A DNA stretch of 64,000 nt from Sialis fuliginosa (GCA_961205875.1 OY540822.1:10356501-10420500), one strand, 5' to 3'; numbered from the stretch's first letter, positions 38,580 to 50,530 are shown. The notes: generated by a model from the sequence alone, not told the origin. Numbers and translations are program-made.

Positions 38580-39985
38580 ACAGCCGTAAAGTAGCGTAGA
38601 GCACCTACTATTGATATCGCAACTCGCAGATGGAGTTTACATCCGTTTTTGGAGTTCACAAGCAGAAGTGATCAACTCCACCTGAAAAGATTGTAAATGG
38701 CACTTAAAATTCCGGGTTTATCTCGAAATATAGATCTGAGAAAAGGGGGAACTAGGGGTATGGTCGAGCGAGGTAAATATGAAACACCAAAAAAATGGGG
38801 AAAAGTGAAACAAGCTTGCAACTAAAAAAACTAATTTGTTTATAGGAAAATTAGAAAAACTGACATCATCATTAAAAAGACCTGAAAATATGAATTGCCT
38901 AATAAGATTTCCGTTAGTCGATGTCAAAACGTGTGAATTAAGTTTTAATTCTTTGCACATAACTTTCTGTATATTATTAAAGTTACAATTTCACATTGAT
39001 ATGCCACAAAAAAGATAAATCAAAGTTGCCAAAGTAGCTTTTCTTTTAATTTTTCGAGAAATATTTCCCATTAGAGGCCTGTTTCACTTTTTCCCAAATT
39101 AAAGGTTGAAATTGAAATACACTTTTTTCATTTTTAAAGTCCGTGTTGTATCGTACAGTTCAAATGACGTAAGTATTTAAAAATAGTATCGTTAACTGTC
39201 GAAAAACATGAAAGATTTGTATTTTGTTTCACTTTTACCCCAGTTGACCCTATATATTATTATTAATTATATATTATACAGGATGTCCCTTAAACATACC
39301 GACATACTTTCAGTTCAGCAAAAGAATTGAATTTTTTTTGGAAATGATAGTTAATAATGTGCTCATTGAAAGTTGTAAAGGGCGCTACTTTCGAAAATCC
39401 ATAATTTCTACTCCAGGGAGTATCGAAATTTTTTATGTTTATATTTATTTTATACTTTGAATTATCATTTCTTCAAGTTACAAAATTTTTTAACCAAAAG
39501 ACAAAATCTATTTCTTTTGTGTATCGAAAAAGGGGGGGGGGGCCTGCGGTAGCGTAAAACTTTTTTTAAATTAAAATCTAACTTGAAAATGTAACACTTA
39601 TTACAAATTTTTATTTTATTGACCTTTTTTGTCGTTGGCAATTTGAAAAAATAAATTGGTGACTAAACAAAAAAGGTCATTAAAATCAAAATTAGTAATA
39701 ACTGTTAAATTTCCAAGGATCAAAAAAAAGTCTTCAATTTTTATTTCTGGGGGGCCCTCGGTCACTTCTTGCCCTGGTGCTGATCTCGGTCCGGTCTCGC
39801 TCCAGTCAAATATTCAGTATAGTAATACTGTATCGGAGCGTGATTAGACCGAAACCTGACCGGGACCAGCACGATAGTCTGGATCGACCCTAATTGTTCA
39901 TCTTCGAGGAATTTGGTGACCTAGTTGACCTATTAAAACTAAAATCGTCTGATTCTCTAATATTGTGAATGTGTCTAATATTTTA

Positions 39986-40468
39986 AGGTGCAATGGGGTA
40001 AGTGCATTAAGGGGTTCTTTTTATTATAATACGAGTGAAATTGTAATAGCTAATATGTATAGTGAACTATTAAAAATTAATACCAACTTGTTTAAAAAGT
40101 TTACTACTCCAAAACTAAACAACGTATCTTGATGCGTTAAAAAGCATTTTATACTAGGCGTATTCAGAATTCTGCTCTTGCCCCACAACATATGAAATAA
40201 TGCTTCAAAGCGTTTTTAACTACCGGTAATGCACTTGCCCCGAAAATGAAAATGGGGCAAGTGCACTGTAGTTGACATTTTTTTACAATTTCCTATCATA
40301 ATGCAAATATACAGAGTTAATTGGCGTCCTATTCAATTTAAACTAGTCAGTAATAACTGCACAATCATTTGATACTGAAAATATTAAGTATTTATATAAC
40401 AAATTGAAAATATATGGGTTCAAAGTCCAACTATGCAAAAACCGGTCTGCACTTACCCCACTGCACCT
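39986..40468. mobile_element. 483-bp TA-flanked MITE, AGGTGCAATGGGGTAAGTGCA ends
   Basis: Left AGGTGCAATGGGGTAAGTGC, right GCACTTACCCCACTGCACCT, TA on both sides. Internal TGCACTTGCCCC / GGGGCAAGTGCA pairs add to the symmetry. It abuts the possible minus-strand exon at 40471. Confidence 0.85.
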
Positions 40469-40470
40469 TA

Positions 40471-40610
40471 TATATTTGGAGATGGAAATAATCGGGCCAC
40501 TGTTCATCTCCACGTAGAAGTAGCCCAATAGTTGGGATGCTGTGATGTATGCATCAGCATCAGCAAGCTCGAAAGCGGCAATGTAAACGCCATGTACGAA
40601 CGAACCACCC
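40471..40610 (-). CDS. Possible exon of an unidentified gene (or decayed coding remnant)
   Basis: Minus-strand reading GGSFVHGVYIAAFELADADA continues to ...LLGYFYVEMNSGPIISIS. It has coding-like composition, an acceptor CATCATATAG before 40610, and locally raised GC. A TIR element (39986-40468) abuts its 3' side exactly, so the original donor may be lost. Gene not recognised. Confidence 0.25.
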
Positions 40611-41745
40611 CTATATGATGGGGTGGCGCGGGAAGTTGACAAAATGGCCCGCGGGCAAAAGATCACAGTGTACTGGGCACATACCTAGTCTCGCGTTATA
40701 CCTTCAGCATTTGGTGTCAAACGTTAGTTCGTGAAACTTACATCGCCGTTTTTACCATATTATCAGTTATTTTAGTTTCTGTGTAGTGGTATTGTTGTGA
40801 AAAGTGCATTGGTGGAAAAAATACTCAAGTAAATCTATATCATATTAATATCTACTTAAAATTTTATTGTTTTTTATTTTTATTTCAATTATTAAAAATA
40901 AATTTGCGATAGTATAATTAGAGCTTTTTTGTATTGTAACACGGTGGAACGGTGTTTCGGCACCTTTTTTTCGTGGTATAAGAAAAAATTTTATTTAAAT
41001 AATATTTGAATATAATTTACTCTATTAAAAAGCTTGACAAGAAGTGAGTTCCGGCATTTTTTTTTGTATAATTAATATAGATTTTATTAATTTCCTTTAA
41101 AGAAAATTGTCTTTGAAATTATAACTTTTAAAGAAAATATTGTGTGGTCTTAAAATTATTAATAATAATAAATAAATACATATTTTATTCCTATAAAAAA
41201 TGTATGGAGGTACACATTTCTAAATATGAATATTTTGAAATCCAATTGCGAATTTATAAAAAAAATACAGTCTTTACGAATTCGTAATTTGATTGTTTAA
41301 TAATATCAATAAAAAAATGTGCAGCTTATGAATCACTCGATTGGTTTTACAACAAAAAATTTCATTAATAAAATATCGGACAATTGTCAACAAAAACAAT
41401 GCCATTCAGTTTTTACGTGGGAACGTTAGTTTCCGAGAAAATCATCACATGAAAAACTTTCATACGCTGCAGATTCTTTTGTAGTAAGAGATTTATTTAT
41501 TTATAGCCATGAATGAAAAAGAAAAACATCAATAATTATTATATCATTTTCTCCAGCAATGAAATTCAATAACCTTGAACTTGATGTGCTTAAAATAAGT
41601 TAAAAACATTAAAATTAAATAATAAATATAAAATTAATATACTGAATAAAATAAAATTATAAAAAAATCGGACACTATGATAATTTTTGTGTAAAAAATT
41701 TGAAAACTGGACCAGTACACAGAAACGTCTGAAGAATTGAAAAAA

Positions 41746-44700
41746 ATGGGAACAGGTGAGTTTACTACATCACATACTAGGCTTTCGCGGTTATTATTTG
41801 CAATTATGTACTATAGCGAAGATTTATTATTTTAATTTTTTATTTATAGCAACTCAATCGTATTTTAGGTAAAAAAAAGTACAGTCATAAACGTCACCTT
41901 AGATTCGAGACGTAACTCGAAGCAAACGCCGCAACTTCGGGGATTGGTGGTAATTTAAAATGTACGTAAATTCGATATGTCATAAGCCGAAGAGCTTAAT
42001 TCTTCTGTGTTTGTAACTTTCTTAAACAAACTATTTTTTTTACTTATTTTTATCTTTGCAAATTAATGACTACTTTTCGCAGTTTCCTTCAAAATAAAAG
42101 TAGTTTTCGACATTCATAGATTTCGGTAGCGGACCAGTAAAATTTTATTGGGAACCGGTCCGTCGACCGTCGCGCCGCCCGATAACAGACATAACGCCCA
42201 AAATAATTTTTTCAATATATCAATTTTAAAATATAAATGGTTATTAACAAAATATGAACATTATAAGATTCGCTATAAAATAAATAGAAACTATGAAAAT
42301 TAAACTTATTTTTCATATCTTACAATTGAGGGGTATAGTATTAAAACAGATTGGAAATATTTTCGATTAATAATTTAGGCAGCGTATTGCAAAACTGTTG
42401 GCAAACTTTTTTCCGACTTGATTTACTATTATCGTCACTGCTTATTCCTTATGTTACCTAACGTAACAAAATATATACTAAAACTTGGACAAAGGACGTA
42501 TCTATGAATTTAAAAAAACACACGTAAATCGGATAAGTGGTTCTTATCGGACGGACAGACAGAAAGACAGAGAGATATTGCGTTTTATATTATGTAAGGA
42601 TGAAGATTTTAAGATTTGCTATTAAATAAATAGTTTTTTACGTAAAATAGTGCAGAAACTATACAAATTAAACTTATTTTTTATATCTTACAATCGAGGG
42701 GTATAGTAACAAAACAGATTGGAATTATTTTCTATTAACGGTTTAGGCAGCGTATTTACTTGATTTACTATTATCGTCACTGCTTATTTCTTATGTTACC
42801 TAACGTAACAAAATATATACTAAAACCTGGGCAAATGACGTATCTATGAATTTAAAAAAAACACACGCAAATCGGATAAGTGGTTCTCGAGTGACAAGCG
42901 CACTAACGGATAGACAGACAGACAGAATTATTATATTATGTAAATCTATGGCACGTAATACAGTAGGCACTTTGGGACCCCGAGATAAAAAATGGGCCCG
43001 AACTGACGAATACAAGTAAAAATTATATGTGAAGACACCAAATATTGTGATGATTAATTTTGCTATAAGTTTCTTCAATTTTTCTTATTCGTCGAAATAT
43101 ATAATATAATAATATAAATAAGAAAATCTACAAAAATCTTATGATGTTACAAATAACCCATTTTATTAAAATTAAACAAAACTAACCTTTAACTTCCGGA
43201 AAACGTCAAATGGTCAAATGTTGAATAGATTAAAAAAACTCACATCCATAGAAAAAAACAAAAATATATTATGTACCTACTTACATAAATTAGCTTTCCT
43301 CTTTGGATGTTCCTATTGATCCAATATCGAGCTAATATGAATTCACTATACATAATAACTAGAGATTGGAGAAATAGTTGTTATTTTCAATGAAATAGTT
43401 ACTAGTTGAAGTTTTTTACGGAAAATAGTTGGTAAATAGTTTTTTTTTACGATTTAATAATAATTAGTGCAAACAAAGCAGTAAAAAGTGTCGCAAATAG
43501 TTGAAAAAGTAATTGCAAATAGTTGATTTCAAATTGTGTTTAATCAAACCAGTTTTCTGAAAACAGTGGAGATATGTAATAAAAATTACAATAAATGCAT
43601 TTTTACGCAATAGTTGAAAAACTATTTTTCCAATCTCTAATAATAATATGACTTGGGGGCCGCATACGGCCCGTTAATCTTTTTATGTAGCTTGCGCTTT
43701 CTGATTAGACAAAACTATAAAGAGAGAAAAATATTAAAATTTCATGAATTTTTGAATATACTTTTCAGTCCATTGGAAGGGGGTCCAAAATCATTTCTGT
43801 TTTTGGGTTATCAATCTACGTCCATATACCAAATTTCATCTTAATCGGTATAAAATTTATATAGACGGACGGACGGATGGACAGAGCGAAACTTTAAGGG
43901 TTCCTAGTTTTCTACGGAACCCTAAAAAGACATATAAAAGTATTTTAATTTTTATATTAGTGAAACGACTTTTCGACCACCTTTATATCAACTGTTCAAC
44001 ACATTTGTTTTGTATTTTATCCATAGATAAGAACACATTTAGATATTATAACACATTAAATTTTTCATAAAATAATTTGGAGCACTAAAACGTTAAATAA
44101 CCATTTTTGGTATTAATTCTGACAAATATACTATATTTTCATTTTAATTTCCATAAAACTTTAAAAACCGATAATCAAAACATCAAAAATCGATTAATTA
44201 TCATTTGAATTGAACATAGATACAGTAAACAAGACGTCGACCATCGACATCGCGACGCTTATATCCGGCCTCTTCCTTTTTAGTTTTTGAATTGTATCGT
44301 GCGGTCGCAATATTTACCATTCGATATATTTTTTTCAATAATAATCGATTTCAAGCATATTAAACGGTATGTATTGCAACACAAGTTGTATTTGTCATTT
44401 GTCAATCAAATATACTAATATTTATACGTTTTATTACAGAAAGACGTCAATTTTTGTAAATTTTAACTCGACTGACTTCATTTCCAATATGTCTTTCGAG
44501 CATCTCACCAGATACACAATAATATCAATTATTGTTATTTGGCTGTCTTCGTTATATATTATTCGAGCATGTTATAATTTCGAAAAAAGAAACCAACGCC
44601 TTCTAAATCAGTTTCTGGTAGCTTATTTAGCTGGCGCCGAAGAATTAGAAGAATTTTTAAAACAGTTTGATGAAACAAAAAATTTTCCATGATATAAATA

Positions 44701-47700
44701 TTTTGGCACTTGAAAAAAATAAATCTGATGTAAATTTGTAGTATTTGTTTTTTTTTTTACTTGTTAGAAAAAATAAATCTGATGTAAATTTTTAGTATTT
44801 ATGTATTTTATTTACTTGTTATTTGTCTTTTTGTGTTTCAGATTGATTTAAATTAGTTTTTTATCATTTAAAATTTATATTAAAAATGGCGGACATGACA
44901 CTTTTTCTGTCAATTATAATTTTTGTAATATGCAAAAATAAAGAATAAGTAGGTATATGAAATAATAGAAGTACAAAATTCTTAATGATAAAAAGCTTCC
45001 TAATTTGTACCTATAAGGTAGTGGCACCAGTCTTGGCAAGGACCCCAGTAATGAGACATTTTTAATTAAATGTACTGAATTAGAAATTTTTGTTGATATT
45101 TGATTACTACCATTTGTGAATATTAATCTATATACATTTAACTGTCTTACAGCGCGATTTAATGACAATCGGCCAATAGGTGTCAAAATGGCGGACATTT
45201 AAACTAATTATTAGTATAATTTATTTATTAATTATTATATTATCATAGCAACTGCTTTACATTGTTTCAAATTTGACGATTCTTTATTTTATATCTTTTA
45301 TGTTGTAGTACTTATCATTTTGTAATCATTAGCAAGTGTCCATCACTGCGTGCTCATTACTGGAGAAAAAATAATAGAGTTGTTTAATTAGTAACATGAG
45401 TTCATGAGAATTACAAAATAGAAGCCCGTCAATCACAAAAATAGTAATCCTTGCTCTTATAGCGGCCATAACTGGTGCCTTTACCTTAGTTATTTATTAT
45501 AAAAATTTTTACATCGAGATCTGTGTTATATATGGCAATGTGCAAATATGGCGTCGATTTGTCATTTAGGTATTACAAGTTATAAAAAAATATTTTTATT
45601 ATTTCCTGAATATTGGAAATGGATTAACTATTTCTATCCATAGAAATTGATACAATTAAATACATCCTCTGTTAAAAACGCTTTTTTTTAAATTTACCTA
45701 TTTTTGGGCGCGAAATTGACAATAAAAAACTCATTAACCTCAATTTTTTTCTATCATCAAAATATCAATTTTTAAAGCTTCAATGGACCAAATCAAAATT
45801 AAATAATTTGATCTAGAAAAAAATTGGACTCATAAACTGACAAATATAAAAATTCGTTTAAGAGAAACAAAATCTTGAAGTTTTTTATGACTTCTATCTT
45901 CAAAGTACATAATTGCTAAATCGGCAGTAAGAAGATAGACGTGGGGTTTCTGCAATGGATTAGAGGGGGGGGGGGTAATCTGTCAGCACCCTCTTTTACC
46001 CATAGAAAAACTAAACTGCAAGAAAATGGTCTGAGTTGAAAAAAACTAATGATGAACGACTTCCAACATTTTGATTTATTCTTGTAATTAACAAATACTC
46101 TTTGTAAGAAACTAACAACGTTAATTGTTCCTCGGGTACCTACTTGTTATATACCGGGAGTTTTTTTATAGACTTTCCAGCGGATTATTTCCAAAATAAC
46201 GAATTTTCAAAAAAAAAAATTCAGACAAAAGTTTCATCATTTCGAGGGGGCTAAATAGTGACATTATGGAAAAGATTATTTTGGAAATAATCAGCCGGAA
46301 ACACTCTGTATATGTACTTTGTCTTTGCTTGTATATAATTTTTTTTATTTCGTACTTATAAATTCAAAAATTTAAAGTATATCATTAATCTATTTTTTAA
46401 TAGTTTATGCATTAGATTATTTTGACTTAATAATATCTTATTTACTTATTTATGTACAAAATTGTTTCCTATTTTTTACGCGAGTCAAGTTTAGGAATTA
46501 TTTCATCAAAATTATTTAATAGAAAAAAATGAAAAAAAAGACAAAATGCAGTAATTATATTAATCTTATCATATTATTAAAACCAAGAACAGAAGCATTA
46601 AATAGAATATAATGCGAAAAGAGGATACTTTTTGTAAACAGGGGTTGCAAATACAAAACCTTTTTTTCATAATTTTCCGAGAAAGATAAATTTTTTGTAT
46701 AACTATTTTCAACAATAACCGAATGTATTATTGTAATACATCAATACTGAATTTTTTTTAGAATCTTTGCCTGTCTCTTCGATCTTGATAGGGTTTTCAA
46801 TATCAGGAAGAATTTGTTCAAGTTATATTTATGATAATTGAACCAACAATTTCTATTGAATAAGGTGTGTACTAAGGGAAAATTATAACTGATATGTTCT
46901 AATAAAACGGATAAAAATGAAACGCAGGCGAATTTCTAGTAAGATACTGGCACCAGTCTTGGACTCTTGTTTAATTAAATGTAGGTGCAAGTGCTGTACC
47001 TGTGGACACTGTAAAAATATTCTATACTAATCGTTAAAAAAATCGCAACTGAATGCACCCGTAATCTTCTTTTAACGTTGGTAATACTGACTAGCGGACG
47101 ATACTATTTTATCAAATTTCAAACGGTACGATTGTTTCTAAATTTTTTCACGCAAAAAGTAAATACTTAATTAACTTTTATTGTATTTTGTCACAGTTAT
47201 CACTAATAATTCTGGTCCCAGTTTTGATTATAATTAAAAGTAGACTAACAAAGTACTTTATCATAGTATTTTAAACCGAATTACTTTTAAATTGCAACAA
47301 TTATAATAAAGTTTGGTTATGTTATCAAAAATTGTACTATGGACTGTCCACATTCACGTGTTTATAATTTGTGTGACTTTTTGTATTATTTTTTGTCAGT
47401 GCTTCGCAGCAAAGAAGGGAAGAAATGGGACAAAATAAACCCAGAAACCCTTACAGATGATGAAACTTCTTTTATATGCCAAAGATGTTATGTGATAGCC
47501 GAAGAATCTGATTCGGACGAAGAATTATACAAAAACGTTTGTAAGGCTAAAAACCAAAAATATGACTTATAAATAATTAACAAATATTTTTATAGTTGAA
47601 GTAAACATAGTTATAGATATTGTGTACACATGTAAAAAACCGTCCACAGGTACAATGATCTCTGTCCATAGATACATTAACTGGTTGTACCTATGGACAT

Positions 47701-50530
47701 AAGTGCCTTTTTTTTAAATCAAAAATTTATGATTTATAATGTTAAAATTACCTTGTACGAATGTTGATTTAATGACTTAATTAATGTTCATTCATGTGAA
47801 AAACAAATAAAGTAAATATATTTTGATTATATTTAAAAAAAATAATTTATTCTAAAATCCGACAAATGTCAACAGGTACAGCACTTACCCCTACTAAATT
47901 AAAAATATTTGCCGATATTTGATTACTGTCATTACTGAATCATAATATATAGGCATTTAACTGTAAATCAGCTTAATTTGATGACAATCGGTCAATAAGT
48001 CTCAAAATGGTGAACATTTAAAATAATTTTTGGTGTAATTTATTAATTAATTCTTATATTATCATATATAGCATCTGCTTTACATTGTTTAAAATTTTAC
48101 GATTCTTTATTTTATAACTTTTGTGTCGTAGTACTAATCATTAGCAAGTGTTCATTACTGGAGAAAAAACATAAATAAAATAAGTTCATGTGAATTACAA
48201 AAAAGCCCATCAATCCCAAAAATTTTTAATAGTATACCTTTCTCTTATAGCGTTCAAGACTGGTGCCAGTATTTTATATGTATGAATAAAACAAAATTTA
48301 AAAATAAATATGGCCAACCCTGGAATGTTTGTTATACAAGTTTACACATTGAATTCAAGGATTATGATGGGTACAGTGGACATGTCTTTGTTAAAATGCA
48401 AATCTGAAACCTCTGTTAAGGACAATGTCTTAAACTCCCTTTTATACATTTGTAAAGATAAAATGGACAGTGTTTACAAGATTTTCTTCACAATCTTCTT
48501 GAGATTATCTCCAAACACTTTCATCATTTTATTCAGTTGACTTCGATGTTATATTTTTCTATAAATATATGATATTTTTATGTTTACTCTAAAAAGAGTC
48601 AATTTAAAGCTGGAAATATAATATCTTTCTATTTAAATTAGTTAAATTTGTATGAATTCTTTTTTTGTTATTCTGTATTTTGATTCTTTTATCTTTACGT
48701 TGCGTTGGTAATACTGATATAGTCAAATAAATTGACAAATGTAATATAAATTAAAAGGGAGGGAGGTATGAACGTGTCTATTTAAAAATATGTTTTAAGC
48801 TATATGACTTTAATACGTAAACATATTTTTGAAGAAATATTAAAGTGAGAAATAGTTTATAAATAATAAAAATCGATTTTAAGAAATCAATTAGAATATT
48901 AAAAAAATGGGTGTGACTGTGTTCGGATGCACAGTCGAGGAATTGACGTGAATGCGTGGAATTTGGGTTTGTTATACAGAAACGTTTGAATATTTGAAAA
49001 ATGGACATAAAATGTTGCCGTTAACTTAGTCTAAATAATATTGTATAATATTGTTATTTCTTATGATTTGTACGAACATAAAAATAATAAATTATTTAAT
49101 ATTTACAATCGCAATCTTGGAAATACAAATTTTTTTTTTATAATAGTAAATTTATCACTCATTAAAACTGGTTAAATGCAGTAGATCTAATCGATATTTA
49201 TAACTTAAGACAAAAACCCGCGTGGTAGCTGCTCTGAGTGTCGAGATATACTGATTTTAAATTTACGCTAGCGCGCAAAACTGATCTCTGCGCATTACAT
49301 GAAATGCCCACCCAGTATCTGGCCTGAAACACTAGACTTTATTCACGTAAAAAATCGTTGACAAGTAAATGTAACAAAAATATTGACCTCTTTCAAATAA
49401 TAATTATTATATTACATATATATCTGATTAACTGAAATACGTTTTCTTTTTTTCAGGAGACCGCCTTCTTGATATCCCTTGTAAAGTTTGCGGTGATAGA
49501 AGTTCAGGAAAGCATTACGGCATTTATAGTTGCGATGGTAAGTACGCTTAAAAATTTTTCAGTCTAAATAAAATTTATATATCATACGTTATTTTCCTGA
49601 TTAAGGTTTCAGGAAAATAAGGGGTCGTTCATAAAATACATACGCAAAAACGTTGGAGGGGGGAATTGCCTAGCGTGATGATAAATAACGAGGGGGGGAC
49701 GGGGGGGCCGAACTAACATGACGTAAATATCTACGTCAATTTTATTCCTAACTATAGATTTTATAGTATTTTTCAGTTGCGATATAATTGGGGAAGGTCC
49801 AGGTTTTGTGACGTACAGTAAGGGGTTGAAAAAAATGTGATACAGAGTGACAAAAGAGGGGGGGGTCAAAATTGTATGACGTATTTTATGGATCGCCCCT
49901 TACAAATGCTAATAGTCCTCGGTCCCGGCTTTAAATTTTGAAATAAAAAATACTCTTCGTAAGTGGATTCATTTTGGCGTAACCTACAACTTTTTTATCT
50001 TCGAAAATTCTGAGAATTGGGGTGTTGTTGATGTGGCTTGTTTAGGGCGGAAAGACCCTTGATTTTTGAAGGCCAGTATAACCATAAAATTTGACTATTA
50101 TTTATCTAGCAATTGTGCAAAAATCAGCCGGTTATTTATAAATTTCATAACATCATGAATTTGAAATGTTGAGGGTGTAGATCTCGCTAAATGCCCCAAT
50201 ATTTTTGTAGGTCAATATATTTCCCGATGTTTACATTATAAAATGCAAAGATAAAAAAGTTGTAGGTTATACCAAAATGAATCCACTCACGAAGTTTCAG
50301 AGGATTTTTTATTTCAAAATTTAAAGCCGGGACCAAGGACTATATTAATAATTAATATTTAAATCTAGGTTGTTCGGGGTTTTTCAAAAGAAGTATTCAT
50401 CGAAACCGAGTATACACTTGTAAGGCCGGAGGTGAATTAAAAGGTCACTGCCCAGTTGATAAAACTCACAGGAATCAGTGTAGAGCTTGCAGACTACAGA
50501 AATGCTTCCAAGCTTGCATGAACAAAGATG
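41746..50530 (+). CDS. dsf: dissatisfaction (dsf) nuclear receptor, NR2E family: 5' coding part, incomplete
   Basis: Exons 41746-41755 (ATGGGAACAG then GTGAGT), 49457-49537 and 50369-50530, all phase 1, encode [20 protein letters not shown] and the rest of a complete nuclear-receptor DNA-binding domain. Zinc ligands: C12, C15, C29, C32 and C48, C58, C68, C71. The P-box is CDGCSG and the recognition helix carries [11 protein letters not shown]. The long second-finger loop ([13 protein letters not shown]) and the very short N terminus match Drosophila Dsf better than Tailless/TLX or PNR. The reading stops at MNKDG with a GTGAGC donor; the following AVQHERGPR-type exon and the ligand-binding domain were not found to the right edge, so intron 3 exceeds 13.4 kb. 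Dsf is an orphan repressor known in flies for sex-specific neural development and behaviour. The three introns are full of MITEs. Confidence 0.88.
42255..42945 (-). repeat. Tandem duplication of a dispersed repeat (2 x about 340 bp) in dsf intron 1
   Basis: Both units contain TCTTACAAT.GAGGGGTATA, CTATTATCGTCACTGCTTAT and AAATCGGATAAGTGGTTCT and end in GACAGACAG. The copy at 35280 is in the opposite orientation. Confidence 0.75.
43360..43639. mobile_element. hAT-type MITE H1 copy 3
   Basis: Same family, flanks ATAATAAC/ATAATAAT (7 of 8 match). In dsf intron 1. Confidence 0.85.
44269..44488 (+). promoter_or_regulatory. Start region and spliced 5' UTR of the small membrane protein gene
   Basis: A pyrimidine tract CCTCTTCCTTTTT at 44269-44281 looks like a TOP-type initiation site. 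A 73-nt intron is predicted at 44367-44439: donor GTATGT, acceptor TTTTATTACAG. The leader would be about 147 nt. A short CpG-rich patch lies just upstream (44230-44270). Confidence 0.45.
44489..44692 (+). CDS. 67-aa single-pass membrane microprotein, family unknown
   Basis: Single coding exon starting [20 protein letters not shown]. One hydrophobic helix (residues about 8-27) is followed by a positively charged stretch (NFEKRNQR) and an acidic amphipathic helix ([15 protein letters not shown]). The arrangement suggests a small tail- or N-anchored organelle or membrane protein, such as an assembly factor, but no family is recognised. Support for a real gene: a TOP-like start, a 73-nt UTR intron with good splice sites, and a poly(A) signal 26 nt past the stop. 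It is nested in dsf intron 1 on the same strand. A longer reading upstream (from 44369) runs through the predicted intron and is not preferred. Confidence 0.6.
   Translation: MSFEHLTRYTIISIIVIWLSSLYIIRACYNFEKRNQRLLNQFLVAYLAGAEELEEFLKQFDETKNFP
44712..44819 (+). repeat. 54-bp tandem duplication carrying the poly(A) signal
   Basis: Two near-identical 54-bp units, each with AATAAATCTGATGTAAATTT; the AATAAA hexamers are at 44718 and 44772. This gives the 67-aa protein gene two possible 3' ends. Confidence 0.8.
45016..45486 (-). mobile_element. M1 MITE copy 7
   Basis: AGGTAGTGGCACCAGT left, GGTGCCTTTACCT right, TA on both sides. In dsf intron 1. Confidence 0.9.
46151..46312 (+). mobile_element. 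Short relative of the 9690-10172 foldback
   Basis: Shares CTTTCCAGCGGATTATTTC, AAAATAACGAATTTTCA and CGAGGGGGCTAAATA with the Mdm1 intron 5 element. Confidence 0.6.
46984..47891 (+). mobile_element. 908-bp TA-flanked transposon nested in M1 copy 8
   Basis: TIR GGTGCAAGTGCTGTACCTG at the left, and a right end whose complement is GGGGTAAGTGCTGTACCTG; TA on both sides. The GTACCTGTGGAC motif and variants recur in both orientations near both ends. It carries the 77-aa remnant frame. Confidence 0.88.
47339..47572 (+). pseudogene. 77-aa remnant reading frame inside a TA-flanked transposon
   Basis: [18 protein letters not shown]... ends in [19 protein letters not shown], with a CxxC pair and acidic tail. 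It lies in the middle of the 46984-47891 inverted-repeat element, so it is probably the C-terminal remainder of that element's own protein. No DDE catalytic core is present. Confidence 0.4.
48898..49345 (+). repeat. Repeated block upstream of dsf exon 2 (copy 1)
   Basis: Shares ATGGGTGTGACTGTG, CTTATGATTTGTACGAA, GAGATATACTGATT and CCAGTATCTGGCCTGAAAC with 55738-56527. It ends about 110 bp before dsf exon 2. Confidence 0.75.
49620..49900. mobile_element. MITE in dsf intron 2, AGGGG(T/C)CG.TCATAAAATAC ends
   Basis: Left AGGGGTCGTTCATAAAATAC, right GTATTTTATGGATCGCCCCT, TA on both sides. Contains G-rich runs. Confidence 0.85.
49913..50342. mobile_element. 430-bp foldback MITE abutting dsf exon 3
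   Basis: Left TAGTCCTCGGTCCCGGCTTT, right AAAGCCGGGACCAAGGACTA; pairing extends about 90 bp inward. It ends 26 bp before exon 3. Confidence 0.88.

Larger units (their letters stand above)
46942..48274 (-). mobile_element. M1 MITE copy 8, split by a nested transposon
   Basis: Left AGATACTGGCACCAGT, right GGTGCCAGTATTT, TA on both sides. Removing 46984-47891 plus one TA restores the M1 sequence ATTAAATGTACTAAATTA. Confidence 0.88.

Noticed and set aside
48310..48540. 76-codon plus-strand frame [12 protein letters not shown]...
   Set aside because: No splice, poly(A) or family support; it starts right after an M1 MITE and looks like a chance frame.
49609..49869. 86-codon minus-strand frame in dsf intron 2
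   Set aside because: It lies wholly inside a non-coding TIR MITE.
50370..50530. Tailless or PNR (NR2E3) as identity of the nuclear receptor
   Set aside because: The start [11 protein letters not shown], the KVCGDRSS spacing and the longer second-finger loop fit Dsf better.
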